Notes: generated from the letters alone by a model not told the origin. A stretch of 64,000 nucleotides of DNA from JAUXEH01 sp965533275 (GCA_965533275.1 CBESWG010000009.1:38679-102678), one strand, 5' to 3'. Shown: positions 51,919-61,573, counted from the stretch's first letter. Program-made: numbers and translations.

Positions 51919-52740
51919 ATGAAGAGATTCTGTCTGGTTATGGTCATCACGGTCGTGATAGCCGGAATGAATGGCCTCTCGGCATTCCAGCTGGAATCCG
52001 AGGTCGTGAAACAGAGGTCGAAGTGGGAAGCCATCCTCAAGAGGGGCGAGATCATCAAACACGAGGACATCGGGGAGGGCATCACCAAGCCCAAGAGGAT
52101 GTATCTCAAGCTGGGGGAGGTCGAGGCCAGCGGCTGCTGGAAGAATCCTGAGGGGATCCAGAAAGGTTACAAGGAAGACTGGGAGTATGAGATCGCCGCC
52201 TACAAGCTGGACCAGTATTTTGGGATGGGCATGGTGCCGCCGACCGTGGAGCGCCGCTTCCGCGGCCGCAGGGGATCCCTCCAGCTCTGGATCGATCTCG
52301 AACACAGTGAACTGGAACGGATCCAGGAGGACATCGCCATCCCAGAGGAAAGACAGAATCACTGTGATAAGATGCTGTATCTGGCGCGCGCCTTTGACAG
52401 CCTCATCGGGAATATCGACCGGACCCAACAGAACATCCGCTGGACCAAGGACTGGTGCCTGATCCTGATCGATCATTCCCGTGCCTTCCGTACCAAGCGG
52501 CTCTATACAGACCAGCTCATCTACGGCCAGAATGGCCTTCGGAAATCCATGGGATTCGACAAAATTCCCCATGAGTTCTTCGAAAAAGTCAAAGCCCTCA
52601 ATGTCGATAAGGTCCGCGGTATCGTGGGCGAGTACCTGTCTTACAACGAGATCGAGGCCATGATGATGCGCAAGAAGCTCCTCGTCAAGGACATCAAACA
52701 GATGATCGAAGAAAGAGGCGAAGAGGAGGTCCTGTACTAG
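51919..52740 (+). CDS. Exported kinase-fold protein (Fam20/HipA-like)
   Basis: The 273-residue protein has a signal peptide (LVMVITVVIAGMNGLSA) and a catalytic region IGNIDRTQQNIRWTKDWCLILIDHSRAFR, where the DR..QN and DHS segments stand for the catalytic Asp/Asn and the DFG-equivalent metal-binding Asp of Fam20C/HipA/phosphatidylinositol-kinase-like folds. Upstream, KLGEVEASGCWKN and AAYKLDQYFGMGMVPP fit an atypical nucleotide lobe. It is exported to the periplasm, so phosphate donor and target are unclear. The start at 51919 has GGAGGG upstream; a longer frame is rejected because it would bury the signal peptide. No neighbour explains it. Confidence 0.7.
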   Translation: MKRFCLVMVITVVIAGMNGLSAFQLESEVVKQRSKWEAILKRGEIIKHEDIGEGITKPKRMYLKLGEVEASGCWKNPEGIQKGYKEDWEYEIAAYKLDQYFGMGMVPPTVERRFRGRRGSLQLWIDLEHSELERIQEDIAIPEERQNHCDKMLYLARAFDSLIGNIDRTQQNIRWTKDWCLILIDHSRAFRTKRLYTDQLIYGQNGLRKSMGFDKIPHEFFEKVKALNVDKVRGIVGEYLSYNEIEAMMMRKKLLVKDIKQMIEERGEEEVLY

Positions 52741-52824
52741 TTCTTCGGCGGAGATTCAAGCCTGTCCCTCGTCATTGCAGTAACCACCCTGTCGGGCCCT
52801 CAGAAAAGTTTACCCTGGAGATGT

Positions 52825-52854
52825 TTGACATTGCCTGAAATATTTAGGTAACAT
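52825..52854 (+). promoter_or_regulatory. Promoter of the type VI secretion cluster
   Basis: A perfect TTGACA (52825-52830) is followed after 18 bases by TAACAT (52849-52854; four of six). The predicted transcript has a leader of about 145 bases before the FHA gene. The 266-base spacer 52741-53006 has no other feature I can support. Confidence 0.65.
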
Positions 52855-53006
52855 GGCCTTGATTTACCGTTTGGGAAGTATGGGTTTTTTTCGAGAATAA
52901 TATCAGGAACGTCGTTATTTTTCTGTCCTTTCGTCCAAGGGCGGTAGCCTGCCTGTGAGGCAGCCCCAATTCGTGCTGAAAAACGAGGGAAAGGAGTCAA
53001 TGGAAC

Positions 53007-54176
53007 ATGCCATTTAAATTGACCATCACCAAAGAAGACGAACCCGAATGGCACCAGGAGTACACCTACGATAAAGACACGATCACGATTGGCCGGGATA
53101 TCAACAGCGACCTCCAACTTGAGGGCACCAAGAGTGTCGTGAGCCGGCACCATGCCCAGATCAAGCTGCAGGGAGATGTTTATCAAGTCCAGGACTTGAA
53201 CAGCCGCAATTTTACTTTCCTCAACGATGAAAAAGTCAAGGCGGGAGCCGATTACACTCTGAGCGATGGCGATGTCATACGCGTCTGCGATTTCCACATG
53301 CAGTTTTCGACCATCGAGCAGGAAAAGGCCAGATATGCGGACCAGACCATCCTGGATTATCCCAATCCTTTCCTTCAGGATGTTGTTCAACTCAGCACAG
53401 TGCTCAAACAGATCAGCACCAAGTATGACCAGGAAGACACGGATAGGAAGGAGGAGGCCCTGCAGGAAGCGTTCCAGGAACTGGTCGCCAATCTCCAGGC
53501 ACACAAGGTCCTGGAGTCCCTGGGCCAGGCCTTGCAGCCGGGGCGTCCGATCGCCCCGCCCCCCACGGAAGACCTGGGCGAGCGATTTGAGCTTTCAGTA
53601 TCAGAAGAGCAGGGGCTGATGGATATGCTGCTGGACTTTTTCGTTAAAATGATACAGGCCCGCCGGCAGTTCCGGATGGAATTCATCGGCGAGACCATGA
53701 TCAAATCCGCCAAAACGTTCTCGATATATAGCTGCACACCGGAGGAACTTAAGGCCTTCATTTTTGATCCGAGCATTTCACTGGAGGAATCCGGGAGAAG
53801 GAAGGCTCTGCTCAAGGGCCTGGTAGACGAACTGAAGCTGCACCAGATATCACTCCTCGACGGATACAAGTCGAGCGTGAGTTCCGGGAGCAGACAGCTC
53901 ATCGAGAGGTTCGATCCGGAGGCGATCAAGAAACTGATGTCCGGAAAAAAGAGTCCATTGGCTGGACTGAAGTTCCTCCTGCCCCTGTTCAGTGCCATGA
54001 AAGTCGTAGATCAGTATGCCGGGGTTCACCGGGAGCTGGCTCAAGAGGACCAGAGCATCATCGAGAAGAAGTATTACCGGCCCAGCTATGTTAAACGATA
54101 CAACCACTGTATGGAGATGACGCTGCAGGATGATACCCCAAACCCGGAATCCGCGGGAGAAGGATCGGATGATTGA
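53007..54176 (+). CDS. tagH: FHA-domain protein of the type VI secretion system (TagH-like)
   Basis: The 389-residue protein has an N-terminal forkhead-associated domain with the phosphothreonine-binding residues visible: Gly29-Arg30 (TIGRD), Ser46-Arg47-x-His49 (SRHH) and Asn65-Ser66 (LNSRN). The rest is helical with a C-terminal part typical of TagH-like T6SS proteins (SVSEEQGLMDMLLDFFVKMIQARRQF; ETMIKSAKTFSIYSCTPEELKAFIFDP). In Pseudomonas the comparable Fha1 is phosphorylated by PpkA to switch the apparatus on. The kinase PpkA and phosphatase PppA are not in the window. AAGGAG precedes the start. Confidence 0.85.
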   Translation: MPFKLTITKEDEPEWHQEYTYDKDTITIGRDINSDLQLEGTKSVVSRHHAQIKLQGDVYQVQDLNSRNFTFLNDEKVKAGADYTLSDGDVIRVCDFHMQFSTIEQEKARYADQTILDYPNPFLQDVVQLSTVLKQISTKYDQEDTDRKEEALQEAFQELVANLQAHKVLESLGQALQPGRPIAPPPTEDLGERFELSVSEEQGLMDMLLDFFVKMIQARRQFRMEFIGETMIKSAKTFSIYSCTPEELKAFIFDPSISLEESGRRKALLKGLVDELKLHQISLLDGYKSSVSSGSRQLIERFDPEAIKKLMSGKKSPLAGLKFLLPLFSAMKVVDQYAGVHRELAQEDQSIIEKKYYRPSYVKRYNHCMEMTLQDDTPNPESAGEGSDD

Positions 54177-54200
54177 ATCCGAGCGAGTGAGGCAAAAACC

Positions 54201-54668
54201 ATGAAAAAAATACGATTTCTGGAAACCATGATGGGGAAACGTATTAGTCTTTTTTACTATTGTGGATTGGCTGGACTTGTGATCCTCCTGGCAGCCTGCG
54301 GAGGGGCCAAGCAGATCAGCCTCAACCTGCAGGGGACACAGGAAATGAACAAGCAGCAGTCCTGTGTGGTCTACGTGTATCAGCTTCGCACAGACACCAA
54401 CTTCCTCAACGCCTCGCTCGAGTCCTTCTGGGATCTGGGGCGCGAGAGTTTTGCGGACGACATCGTGGAGGAACGTAAATATCAACTGGTACCCGGAGAA
54501 GCCCGGACCGATCTCCTGACGCTCAAGGAGGACACCGTGTATCTCGGCGCAGTGGGCGACTTCAACGAGCCGGACAAGGAAGGCTGGCGACAGGTCTACT
54601 CCCTGGAGAAGAAGCCACCCAAGCAGCTCTATATCGTCATCGGATATAACAGACTCGATATCCAATAA
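54201..54668 (+). CDS. tssJ: Type VI secretion lipoprotein TssJ
   Basis: The 155-residue lipoprotein has a lipobox LLAACGG (Cys33 lipidated) after a long hydrophobic signal, then the TssJ core: ISLNLQGTQEMN, SCVVYVYQLRTDTNFLNASLESFW (the conserved VY.L.....F..A....L) and YLGAVGDFNEPDKEGWRQVYSL. TssJ sits on the inner face of the outer membrane and holds TssM. ATG 54201 has GTGAGG upstream; a second ATG in the signal region is possible. A 78-base spacer with two hairpins separates it from tssK. Confidence 0.9.
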   Translation: MKKIRFLETMMGKRISLFYYCGLAGLVILLAACGGAKQISLNLQGTQEMNKQQSCVVYVYQLRTDTNFLNASLESFWDLGRESFADDIVEERKYQLVPGEARTDLLTLKEDTVYLGAVGDFNEPDKEGWRQVYSLEKKPPKQLYIVIGYNRLDIQ

Positions 54669-54706
54669 ACAAGCAAACAGACAAATATATAAATAGACAA
54701 AAAACC

Positions 54707-54734
54707 AGGGGCATCGCCCCTCGGCGTAAAGCCG
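54707..54734 (+). other. Paired hairpins between tssJ and tssK
   Basis: AGGGGC-ATC-GCCCCT (54707-54721) and CGGC-GTAAA-GCCG (54722-54734) are consecutive short hairpins directly before the tssK ribosome-binding site (AAAGGA). No T-run follows, so it is not a standard terminator; it could set the tssJ/tssK ratio by RNA folding or cleavage. Confidence 0.55.
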
Positions 54735-54746
54735 AAAGGAAATCAC

Positions 54747-56096
54747 ATGTCACAGAATCAGAAAGTGGTATGGTTTGAAGGGATGAATCTCGATCCGCAT
54801 CATTTTCAACAGTGGGACCGGTTCCACAGCTCGGCCCTTGCCGCTCGGGTCCGGTCGATCGCTCACTACGACTGGGGCTTACTTGATATCGATGTGGATA
54901 AGGATGCCCTCGTCAACGGCCAGTTCCATCTCCTGCGCTGCAGGGGAGTCACCCCGGATGGTTTGGCCTTCAATATCCCGGTTGATGATCCGGCTCCCAA
55001 TTCACGCGCCATCCAGGACTATTTTGCTGCGACAGAGAAGGATCTGGGTGTGTTCCTGGCCATCCCCATGGAACGGGAACGGGGCAGCAACTGCCAGCTG
55101 GAGGGAGACTCGAGTGGAAGAGAGACCCGATTCCTCTTCCAGAAGTCTGCTGTAACGGACGATAACAGCGGTGCGGACGAGCGTGAGATCGGCGTGGGGC
55201 GCACGAACTTTCAGATCCGCTTCACTGGCGAAACCCATGAAGACTTCAGCACGCTCAAGATCGCGGAGATCGTTCGCACACAGGATGGAAGTTTCGCCAT
55301 GAGTACGAGCTTCATTCCCACCTGCCTGACCATCGATGCTTCCGAGAATCTCATGGCCATAACACGCCGACTGTTGGAGCTCCTGATCACGAAAAGCGGA
55401 TCGTTGGGAGCCGGGACACATTTCAAGGGACAGACGACTTATACGTCTCGCGATGTCACGCTGTTCTGGGCGCTCCAGACGCTCAACATGAATATTCCTC
55501 AGCTCAACCATTTTTTCACGATTTCCAAGGGGCATCCAGAGGATCTGTACTTCTCGCTGCTGGCCCTCGCCGGGCAATTGACCACGTTTTCTCCCGAACT
55601 CAACATACATCCGCGTGAACTTCCCACTTATGATCACAACGATCTCGGCAAATGCTTCAACCTGCTTGACGGCAAGATCCGCACGCTGCTCGACAGCCTC
55701 GCTCCCTCTGCCAACTACATCAATATCCCCCTGGAACAAAAAAGCGAGTCCCTCTACCATGCCCAGGTCGGCGATCCCAAAGTCTTTCAGGAGATGAAGA
55801 TCTTCCTTCGGGCCAGCGGCAATCTGCCCGAGAAGAAAATGATCGATGAGATCCCGACCAATCTGAGGATCGCATCCCCCGATCAGATCAATGCCGTACT
55901 GAGCAGCTTTCAGACGGCGCTGGCGCTCAAGTATACCTCGGCCCCTCCCACGGTCCTGCCCATGGCGGAGGGGAGTTACTACTTCCAGCTGCAGGCGACC
56001 GGACCCTTCTGGGACGCCATCAGTGCCAGCCAGGCATTCTCCGTGTTCATCCCGAATGAGCTGAAGGGAATCGTAATCGAGGCCGTGGCGGTATAG
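54747..56096 (+). CDS. tssK: Type VI secretion baseplate protein TssK
   Basis: The 449-residue protein begins KVVWFEGMNLDPHHFQQWDRFHS, the diagnostic TssK N terminus (V.W.EGM.L.PQHFQ), and continues with the typical LLDIDVDKDALVNGQFHLLRCRGV and DNSGADEREIGVGRTNFQI blocks. TssK is a trimeric adaptor that joins the baseplate to the TssJLM membrane complex. AAAGGA precedes the start. Confidence 0.95.
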   Translation: MSQNQKVVWFEGMNLDPHHFQQWDRFHSSALAARVRSIAHYDWGLLDIDVDKDALVNGQFHLLRCRGVTPDGLAFNIPVDDPAPNSRAIQDYFAATEKDLGVFLAIPMERERGSNCQLEGDSSGRETRFLFQKSAVTDDNSGADEREIGVGRTNFQIRFTGETHEDFSTLKIAEIVRTQDGSFAMSTSFIPTCLTIDASENLMAITRRLLELLITKSGSLGAGTHFKGQTTYTSRDVTLFWALQTLNMNIPQLNHFFTISKGHPEDLYFSLLALAGQLTTFSPELNIHPRELPTYDHNDLGKCFNLLDGKIRTLLDSLAPSANYINIPLEQKSESLYHAQVGDPKVFQEMKIFLRASGNLPEKKMIDEIPTNLRIASPDQINAVLSSFQTALALKYTSAPPTVLPMAEGSYYFQLQATGPFWDAISASQAFSVFIPNELKGIVIEAVAV

Positions 56097-56147
56097 AGGA
56101 AGAATAGAAGAAGGAAAGTAAGAAAGAATGAAAGGAAGGACGCTCAG

Positions 56148-56855
56148 ATGAATACCACGGATACTGTCATTCAGAAGGTTCGGAAAACGGAAAAAAAGAG
56201 CCTCATGGAGGTCTGTTCCGACGGTTTTGCCCTGGTCCTCAAGCTACGTGACACGAGCGAGTACGGCGATCCCGAGCTGCTGCGGCAGCGCATACTGGAC
56301 CTTCTGGGCAGGATCGAGCACGATGCCAAAGAGGGAGGCATCGAATCCGAAGATATGCGTGAGTCTATTTTCGCGCTGATCGCTTTTTTGGATGAGACCA
56401 TCATTGTTTCCGGATGGATACACAAAGACGCCTGGCTGACCAAGCCTCTCCAGTTGGAATTCTTTAACCGGTTCGATGCCGGCGAAGAGTTCTTCAACCG
56501 GCTGGAAAAGCTCAGACAGAGGGCCCATTCCCATGGCGACCTCCTGGAGATCTATTACTTCTGCATGGCTCTGGGATTCAAGGGGAAATATCAGATTGTC
56601 GAAAAAGAAAGACTGCGGGCGATCATTGAAGGCACCTATTCTGATCTCCGTCAGCTCAAGAAGAGGCCCTCGGAGATCCTCTCGCCGCATGGAGACAGAA
56701 AGGAGGAATTCATCGAGGTTGTGACCCGAGAGGTTCCCATCTGGGTTGTGCTGGTCACCGCTTTTGCCTTGGGCTTTTTCTTTTATCTTGCCATGACCTT
56801 TCTTATCGGCGGGGCAGCCAGCCGAACCCTTGATCTCATCAGCAGGATCGTATGA
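56148..56855 (+). CDS. tssL: Type VI secretion membrane protein TssL (DotU)
   Basis: The 235-residue protein has the DotU/TssL cytoplasmic domain (LLGRIEHDAKEGG; ESIFALIAFLDETIIVSGW; PLQLEFFNRFDAGEEFFNRLEKLR; LEIYYFCMALGFKGKYQ) and a single C-terminal membrane helix (VPIWVVLVTAFALGFFFYLAMTF). No peptidoglycan-binding OmpA-like extension is present, so wall anchoring must come from another protein. It is 51 bases after tssK. A 70-base spacer without features leads to tssM. Confidence 0.93.
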   Translation: MNTTDTVIQKVRKTEKKSLMEVCSDGFALVLKLRDTSEYGDPELLRQRILDLLGRIEHDAKEGGIESEDMRESIFALIAFLDETIIVSGWIHKDAWLTKPLQLEFFNRFDAGEEFFNRLEKLRQRAHSHGDLLEIYYFCMALGFKGKYQIVEKERLRAIIEGTYSDLRQLKKRPSEILSPHGDRKEEFIEVVTREVPIWVVLVTAFALGFFFYLAMTFLIGGAASRTLDLISRIV

Positions 56856-56925
56856 TGACGGCCAACCCATTCGGATCGATGGTGTTCAACCGAGATTACA
56901 GGCGTACTGAGACAGAAGGTGACGC

Positions 56926-59900
56926 ATGAAAATACTTATGCTGTTATTAAAAAATAAGAAAATGCTGGGTGGATTGGGTTTCATCCTCCTTATCCTCCTC
57001 ATCCTGCGGGGTGGTGCGATCTTGAGGATGAGCATGAACACTCGGCTCCTGATCATCATCATTCTCCTTTTTGTGGGAGTACTTTACTTGCAGATCAGGT
57101 CGATCCAGGCGCGGCGCGGGGCAGCTATGCTTGAGCAGTCCATCCAGGCGCAGGCCGACCAGCAGAAGATGGGCATGCGTCCGGAGAAGAGGGAGGAGAT
57201 CGAAAGCCTTAAGACGGAATTGTCTTCTGCCATCGAGTCTCTCAAGAAATCCAAGCTGGGGGGTGGCCGCTCTGGCACCTCGGCGCTGTATGCGCTCCCC
57301 TGGTATATGTTCATCGGGCCCCCCGCTGCCGGGAAGACCACGGCTATCATCAACTCCGGTCTGGAGTTTCCCTATGGATCGGACATCCAGGGCGTGGGAG
57401 GCACGCGCAACTGTGATTGGTTCTTCTCGAATTCCGCCATCCTGCTCGATACCGCAGGCCGCTACACCACCGAAGAGGAAGACAGGGAGGAGTGGCAGGC
57501 GTTTCTCGATATCCTCAAGAAATACCGCAAGCGGCGTCCCATCAATGGCGTTCTGATCGGGGTGGCCCTCACCGATCTGGTAGGCGCAAGCCCGGAAGAC
57601 ATCGAATTCCATGCCAAGACCATCCGGCGCCGGATCGAGGAACTGGTCCAGAAGCTCGGGGTTCGCTTTCCTGTCTACCTGGTATTCACGAAATGCGATC
57701 TGCTCCAGGGATTTGTCGAGCTCTACGAGAACATGAGCCGAAGGGAGCGCGAACAGATCTGGGGCAGCACATTTTCCCGGGAACAGAGGACCCAGGATCC
57801 CAGGGATCTTTTCAATCAGGAGTTCGAGGTCCTTCTGCGCTCTTTATATGACTATCGCTTGAAGCGGCTGAGCGGGCCCACCAAGTCGGAGCTTCGAAAC
57901 AAGCTCTACATCTTCCCCATGGAGTTCGCATCCATCAAGGACAGCCTGGGCTATTTCATAAGTCTGCTGTTTCAGCCGAATCCTTACCAGGAGAATCCTT
58001 TTTTCCGCGGCTTCTACTTCACCAGCGGGACACAGGAAGGCGTGCCCATCGACCTGGTGATCCAGTCGATTGCTCGACAGTTCGATCTGCCGGCAGAAAT
58101 GCTCAGCGAGCCCGAGGTAGAGAAGAAGAGCTACTTCATCAAGAAGCTCTTCACGGATGTGATCATCCCCGATCAGAATATGAGCATGCAGACCTCGGGA
58201 GCTGCCGTGCGGAGCAATCTGTTTCGCCTCGTGGCGGTCACGATCTCGGCTCTGGCCCTGGGATTGTTCATCATCGGTGTAATCCAGGGATTCATTCGCA
58301 GTCGAGTGGAACTGAGCGGAGTCAAGAGCTCATCCGTTCTGATGGAGAATGTGCGGTGGGATACCAGCGCCAGCCTGGTCTCGAATTTCACCTACCTGGA
58401 CCGATTGCGGGAACAGCTCGTCCGGCTGATGGAACATGAAGATGGTCCTCCTATCGCACGCCTGGGGATGTACCGCGGCAACGCGGTCCTGCCTCCGGCG
58501 CGCGAGCTCTATTATGACCGGTTCAAATTCTTCGCCGAGAGGATCCTTTACCGCGGCCTGCTCCAGAAACTCGTGGATTACGGCACCGGATCATCCTATC
58601 CGCCGGGAAAGGTCAAAGATTACCTGCGGGCCTATCTCCTCATCAGTTCCGAGATCGCCCGCCTGGAGGAAGATCCTTCCTACCGTGAGTTTCTCAAGCA
58701 GCATTTCCTGGCTATCCTGGATGAGACCTATGCCCCTCCCGCGGTGCCGGAGAGCAAATATGTGGAGCTGAGGCCTTTGATGGAGCGCCAGGTGGAATTC
58801 TATGTGGCAAACCTCGGAAAAGAAGGGGTTCCTGGTTATGAGAGCGATTCGCGATTGATCAACCAGGTCCGGAATGCCATCCTGATGAACGAACGAGACA
58901 GCATCGAGAGCGTATATGCGGAATTGAAATTCGATCCCCGCGCAGCACGGTACTCGTTCATAACCCTGACCAATGCGATAGGGGACCAGCATAGTGAACT
59001 TGTCACAAGCTCTGCCAGAGTTCCCGGCATCTTCACCAAAGAAGGTTACGAAGATTTCTTCGAGGAGGCGGTGTACGAGCGCCTCAATCGTCTGGGCAGG
59101 GAGGACTGGGTCATGGGCGGGATCGGGCCCCAATCCGGCGCAGAACAGCAAAACATCGAAGAGCTCGCACGGGACATCAAGCGCCTGTATTTCCAGGAAT
59201 ACGCCGAGCAGTGGTGGGAATTCCTCCGCGCCGTGGAATTCGAGCCGTTCGGCAACCTCTTGAAGGCCACCCGTGCATTAAAAACCTTCGGAGACGCGGA
59301 TGAGTCTCCCATGGTCAAGCTGATCGAGACGGTATCTACACAGACCCAATTTGTCGCCATGGCCGGAGAGGGAGGCGGGATCCTGGGCAAGAGCAAGGAA
59401 ACGATCGGTGACCTCTTGAAAGAGGAGGATGAGACTTCTCAGATGGATCAGCAGCTTATGACCGAGCTGACTCTGGCTTTCCAAGACATCCATGCGCTGA
59501 GCCCGGCTGTAGGGGAGGGAGAGTCGGAAGCGCTGTCCGGGATCCTCGGCCAGTACATCGCAGTGAGCAGCCTGCTGGAATCCATGCTGGACGACCCTGA
59601 GACCAAGGCCATGGAGTATGCGTCCAGCGTCCTGACGGACGGTTCGGGCGAACTCCCGCTGGCCGTGACAACGATCCGCCTCAACCTGAGCAAGCTCGAT
59701 TCCGTTGCCCGCCGGGCCCTGTTCGAACAGCCTCTCATCCAGGTCTGGCAGGCCGTGCTGGAGGATGCCCAGAAGGAGTTGAACTCTCTCTGGATAGCCA
59801 AGGTCTACGAAGAATACCAGAACAAGTTGGAGAACTATTATCCCTTCAACCGGGAAGGCCGGGATGCCACCATTGCCGATGTCGAGGCCTTTTTTAAGCC

Positions 59901-60507
59901 TGAAGGCGGTATCCTATGGGGCTTTATAGATGGAGACCTGGCTCCCTATATCAACCGGGATGATTGGACCACCAAGACCTGGGAGGATAAGGGAATAAGA
60001 TTGTCTGCTGCGGCCCTCGATGCTCTGGCCAGGGCCGAGAACATTCGCAAGGACCTGTTCGATCAGGGTGGATTCCCCATCAACTTCCGGATGCAGGCCG
60101 AGGGTTACACGACTGAGTCGGGATCTGTGCCGTTTGTCATAAAGATCGAATTGAATGTCGATGGGGCGCAGCAGTCCTATGAGATGGGTCACAAGAGCTT
60201 CCAGGAGTTATTCTGGCCTCGACAGGAAGGATCTCCTGGGGCCAGACTGCAGGTCCTCATGCGGGAGAAGCGTGTGGAACCGCCGGCCAAGGAATATCTG
60301 GGAGCCTGGGGCTTTTACCGCCTACTGGAAGAGGCGGAGATAACCCCGGAGGCGGCTTCATCGACAGTATACAGGGTCTCCTGGCCATTCTCTCACAGCC
60401 AGTACAAGCTCAATGTTGTCTACCGCCTCCAAGCCCGGAGCGTGGCCAATCCCTTCAAAGATCTTAAGGAATTTTTCAGATTTATCTGTCCTGCTCAACT
60501 GGACTGA
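56926..60507 (+). CDS. tssM: Type VI secretion membrane protein TssM (IcmF)
   Basis: The 1193-residue protein spans the inner membrane with two N-terminal helices (GFILLILLILRGG; LLIIIILLFVGVLYL) and a third near residue 430 (LVAVTISALALGLFIIGVI). The cytoplasmic NTPase part has Walker A GPPAAGKT (131-138) and DTAGRYTT (Walker B/G3 type). The long periplasmic C-terminal half bears the IcmF-related and DUF1215-like regions that bind TssJ. The length is normal for TssM. A complete Walker A implies ATP or GTP binding. It follows tssL by 70 bases and tagF starts 19 bases after its stop. Confidence 0.95.
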   Translation: MKILMLLLKNKKMLGGLGFILLILLILRGGAILRMSMNTRLLIIIILLFVGVLYLQIRSIQARRGAAMLEQSIQAQADQQKMGMRPEKREEIESLKTELSSAIESLKKSKLGGGRSGTSALYALPWYMFIGPPAAGKTTAIINSGLEFPYGSDIQGVGGTRNCDWFFSNSAILLDTAGRYTTEEEDREEWQAFLDILKKYRKRRPINGVLIGVALTDLVGASPEDIEFHAKTIRRRIEELVQKLGVRFPVYLVFTKCDLLQGFVELYENMSRREREQIWGSTFSREQRTQDPRDLFNQEFEVLLRSLYDYRLKRLSGPTKSELRNKLYIFPMEFASIKDSLGYFISLLFQPNPYQENPFFRGFYFTSGTQEGVPIDLVIQSIARQFDLPAEMLSEPEVEKKSYFIKKLFTDVIIPDQNMSMQTSGAAVRSNLFRLVAVTISALALGLFIIGVIQGFIRSRVELSGVKSSSVLMENVRWDTSASLVSNFTYLDRLREQLVRLMEHEDGPPIARLGMYRGNAVLPPARELYYDRFKFFAERILYRGLLQKLVDYGTGSSYPPGKVKDYLRAYLLISSEIARLEEDPSYREFLKQHFLAILDETYAPPAVPESKYVELRPLMERQVEFYVANLGKEGVPGYESDSRLINQVRNAILMNERDSIESVYAELKFDPRAARYSFITLTNAIGDQHSELVTSSARVPGIFTKEGYEDFFEEAVYERLNRLGREDWVMGGIGPQSGAEQQNIEELARDIKRLYFQEYAEQWWEFLRAVEFEPFGNLLKATRALKTFGDADESPMVKLIETVSTQTQFVAMAGEGGGILGKSKETIGDLLKEEDETSQMDQQLMTELTLAFQDIHALSPAVGEGESEALSGILGQYIAVSSLLESMLDDPETKAMEYASSVLTDGSGELPLAVTTIRLNLSKLDSVARRALFEQPLIQVWQAVLEDAQKELNSLWIAKVYEEYQNKLENYYPFNREGRDATIADVEAFFKPEGGILWGFIDGDLAPYINRDDWTTKTWEDKGIRLSAAALDALARAENIRKDLFDQGGFPINFRMQAEGYTTESGSVPFVIKIELNVDGAQQSYEMGHKSFQELFWPRQEGSPGARLQVLMREKRVEPPAKEYLGAWGFYRLLEEAEITPEAASSTVYRVSWPFSHSQYKLNVVYRLQARSVANPFKDLKEFFRFICPAQLD

Positions 60508-60526
60508 AAGGACGCAGAATAAGAAC

Positions 60527-61510
60527 ATGAACACGTTCACCTACCAGGTCTCCTGTTTTGGAAAGCTGCCCCGGTTCGGAGACTTTGTTCGCTTCAATTC
60601 GGGAGGGGCGGAGGTACGGGCTTTCGAGCTCTGGATGCAGGAAGGCCTGTACTATGCGCAGAAGCATTTTGACCGGGAATGGAATGACATATACGTGCAT
60701 TCTCCATCCTATCAATTTCTCTTCAATCCCGATGGTTCCGACAGGTTCCTATTGGGGGCGTTCCGACCCAGCCGTGATAAAAGCGATCGAAAATTCCCTT
60801 TTATGATCACCTTGAGGATCGGAAAGGACACCACAGAGGAAGGGGATGATGTGTTTGCGTATTTCCCGGTCATGCTCAGCCGCTTCCTGCAGCAGACATC
60901 GCCCGCTCTGGAACAGGCGGAACAGGCGATCACTCGCCAGGACCTTGCATCGGAGACGGAGAGGCTGAATGAAGCCGTGGATGTCGACATGGAGGAGGTC
61001 CTGGCGGAGTTCAGGGATTTCCTGCAGAGCACGAGCCTGGCGGACTTCTGGGAAGAAGTGTTCGGGGACGCCGCCGATCCCCGGCGTTTCCGGTTGATCA
61101 AGAATCTGACAGAGATACTGCTCCCCATGCGGGGGCTGCCCACACAGTCGCTTACCCTGGGACTGCGGTTTCCGCTGGGACCGAACGAGGCATCTCTCCA
61201 TAAAATGGTCTGCTTCTGGATCCTGGCGGCCTCCCGGATGTTGGGGGATCCCCCCCTCTCTCCCAGCGCGTTCTGGGGAAGCCAGGCTCAGGGGAATGGT
61301 CGGTATCTGTTCCTATATCTGAGGCCGCCGGTCTCGAAAAATATGATCCAGTTGGTAAAACCCGGAGAAGAACACGATACGGTTTGTCACCTCGAGGAGG
61401 AAGGCAAAGACCTATCGCCGGAGGCAGCCCTGTCTGGAGTGTCGCAGGAGCTGAGATCTGCGTTTATAGAGGGACAGGCTTCCCTGAGCGATTTTTTAAG
61501 GCTCCTGTGA
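60527..61510 (+). CDS. tagF: Type VI secretion-associated regulator TagF (BMA_A0400/DUF2094 type)
   Basis: The 327-residue protein begins FTYQVSCFGKLPRFGDFVRFN, the TagF start (GK.P..GDFV), and has WNDIYVHSPSYQFLF and RDKSDRKFPFMITLRIGK as in the family. TagF represses type VI assembly posttranslationally, through the Fha protein, and is opposed by TssM-linked and phosphorylation pathways in Pseudomonas. It is matched here by the FHA/TagH gene at the start of the cluster. The ATG at 60527 follows the tssM stop by 19 bases; the longer frame inside tssM is rejected. Confidence 0.92.
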   Translation: MNTFTYQVSCFGKLPRFGDFVRFNSGGAEVRAFELWMQEGLYYAQKHFDREWNDIYVHSPSYQFLFNPDGSDRFLLGAFRPSRDKSDRKFPFMITLRIGKDTTEEGDDVFAYFPVMLSRFLQQTSPALEQAEQAITRQDLASETERLNEAVDVDMEEVLAEFRDFLQSTSLADFWEEVFGDAADPRRFRLIKNLTEILLPMRGLPTQSLTLGLRFPLGPNEASLHKMVCFWILAASRMLGDPPLSPSAFWGSQAQGNGRYLFLYLRPPVSKNMIQLVKPGEEHDTVCHLEEEGKDLSPEAALSGVSQELRSAFIEGQASLSDFLRLL

Positions 61511-61544
61511 GGATCTTTCGGACAAAAAGATCAAAAAATTTGCA

Positions 61545-61573
61545 TTGAATTTTAAAAATGTTTCAGATATAAC
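61545..61573 (+). promoter_or_regulatory. Second promoter inside the type VI cluster
   Basis: TTGAAT (61545-61550) and TATAAC (61568-61573; five of six) are 17 bases apart in a distinctly AT-rich, 193-base spacer between tagF and tssA. It would drive tssA, tssB, tssC and the genes beyond the window separately from the membrane-complex genes. Confidence 0.65.
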
